A stretch of 64,000 bases of DNA from Cloeon dipterum (lineage: Eukaryota; Arthropoda; Insecta; Ephemeroptera; Baetidae). This document shows, in pieces, positions 63,318 to 64,000 of the stretch; the stretch's first letter is position 1, and the number at the start of each line of letters is the position of its first letter. The position numbers and the translations under genes are program-made. The notes under the pieces were generated by a model. It had not been told where the DNA came from. It worked only from the letters and a program-made list of their open reading frames with translations, and did no database searches. The stretch lies in assembly GCF_949628265.1 (NCBI RefSeq), contig NC_088786.1, positions 21,101,681-21,165,680 of the forward strand, in the 5' to 3' direction.

Positions 63318-63419
63318 TCAGCAGTAGCTAAACAAGAGACTCGGAGGAGACAAATGGACCAGATATTGCGAATTAGCAGAGCGGCTGAGAGTGCAATTTG
63401 TGCGCCAAAAAAGAGAGAA

Positions 63420-63920
63420 ACAAGTAGTGCTCTTAGCGCTGCGCGGTAATTTGACTTTTCTTGTGCTCATTAGCCGCGAGTACCGCGCGAGAGCAAATGG
63501 CCAAAATAGCCATTTTTTGCGCACTGTTCTCCGCGGATGTGGATGCCGGTAACTGTGCCGTAATGTACGCGCCGCATGTGCATCCGCGATCAGCACAGCA
63601 TTGCTTTTTTGGCCGCCGCACGGTGCCGCAATTACGCGCGCGGAGAGATGCAACTCACTGTGGCCAAGTTTTGCATTTCGAGGTCGCGCACCGCTCAGTG
63701 TCTTTGTCTTTTTTACCTCTTATTTATTATTTGCAACACACGACGCGGCGGAGACAGGCCAAATATACGCGAGCGCGCGAGAGAGGTGATGACGCAAACC
63801 GAGAGAATTTTCTCTTTTCCTTTGTCCAGCGTGTAGCGCGCCGCGGCACAGCACATGTAGAGAAATCTTTAATTTTTCGGCTTGAAAAGAGTTTGTTTTG
63901 CGTACCACGTGTACGAGGCC
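63420..63920. promoter_or_regulatory. CpG-rich block at the window end
   Basis: A GC- and CpG-rich stretch in an AT-rich setting, with GCGCGC-type runs and a small palindrome ATGGC-CAAAATA-GCCAT at about 63497-63513. Open frames on both strands look compositional. It may be a promoter or enhancer associated with an upstream cnc exon; nothing more can be supported. Confidence 0.25.
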
Positions 63921-64000
63921 AAATGACGAATTGATATTTTAGTTCCTTTCTTTCCGACCAAATTTATACAAATGCGCCGGGCAAAAAAATATTCCGGCTA

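Noticed and set aside
1..64000. Search for a novel defence, CRISPR-like or operonic system
   Set aside because: The window is ordinary intron-rich animal DNA; no regularly spaced repeats, no polycistronic arrangement and no prokaryotic-type genes were found.

Overview
This is a nuclear genomic window from an arthropod, almost certainly an insect. Evidence: every gene is split by short GT-AG introns (often 60-100 bp), intergenic DNA is strongly AT-rich, and the window carries a CNC-type bZIP gene (cap-n-collar), a quiver-type Ly6 gene, multi-CTLD lectins and an axonemal dynein. I cannot name the species. No operons, rRNA, tRNA, CRISPR array or prophage is visible.

Layout. (1) 0.1-12.0 kb: four secreted-protein genes, all on the minus strand: a two-CTLD C-type lectin (133-2832), a protease with a dead N-terminal and an intact C-terminal chymotrypsin-fold domain (3171-5747), and two tandem paralogues of an unrecognised secreted family (6455-8751 and 9150-12040). 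(2) 12.97-15.02 kb, plus: a small C2H2/C2HC zinc-finger gene. (3) 15.6-38.3 kb, minus: one very large gene for an outer-arm beta-type axonemal dynein heavy chain, followed end to end from start codon to stop codon. (4) 39.7-42.3 kb, minus: an unidentified 348-residue nuclear-looking protein with a 5' exon carrying an overlapping upstream ORF. (5) 44.6-47.3 kb, plus: a complete five-exon mitochondrial-type NAD kinase (NADK2). (6) 47.3-53.0 kb: no certain gene, but GC-rich islands and a palindromic repeat. (7) 53.04-54.90 kb, plus: a quiver/sleepless-like Ly6 gene whose coding end overlaps the coding end of (8) cap-n-collar, minus, 54880 to at least 61287, whose 5' end lies beyond its most upstream visible exon.

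Functionally the first block reads as extracellular or immune-type proteins (lectin, protease, unknown secreted pair); the rest are unrelated housekeeping, ciliary, neuronal and transcription-factor genes that do not form one pathway. I found no convincing new multi-gene system. The most noteworthy items are the uncharacterised secreted paralogue pair, the pseudoprotease-protease fusion, duplicated micro-exons in the lectin, the 17-bp antisense overlap of two coding sequences, a GC-AG intron in cnc, and several repeat fragments, two of which still read as a transposase-like helix-turn-helix. Most exon joins given here were checked for reading-frame phase by hand; transcript data were not available.
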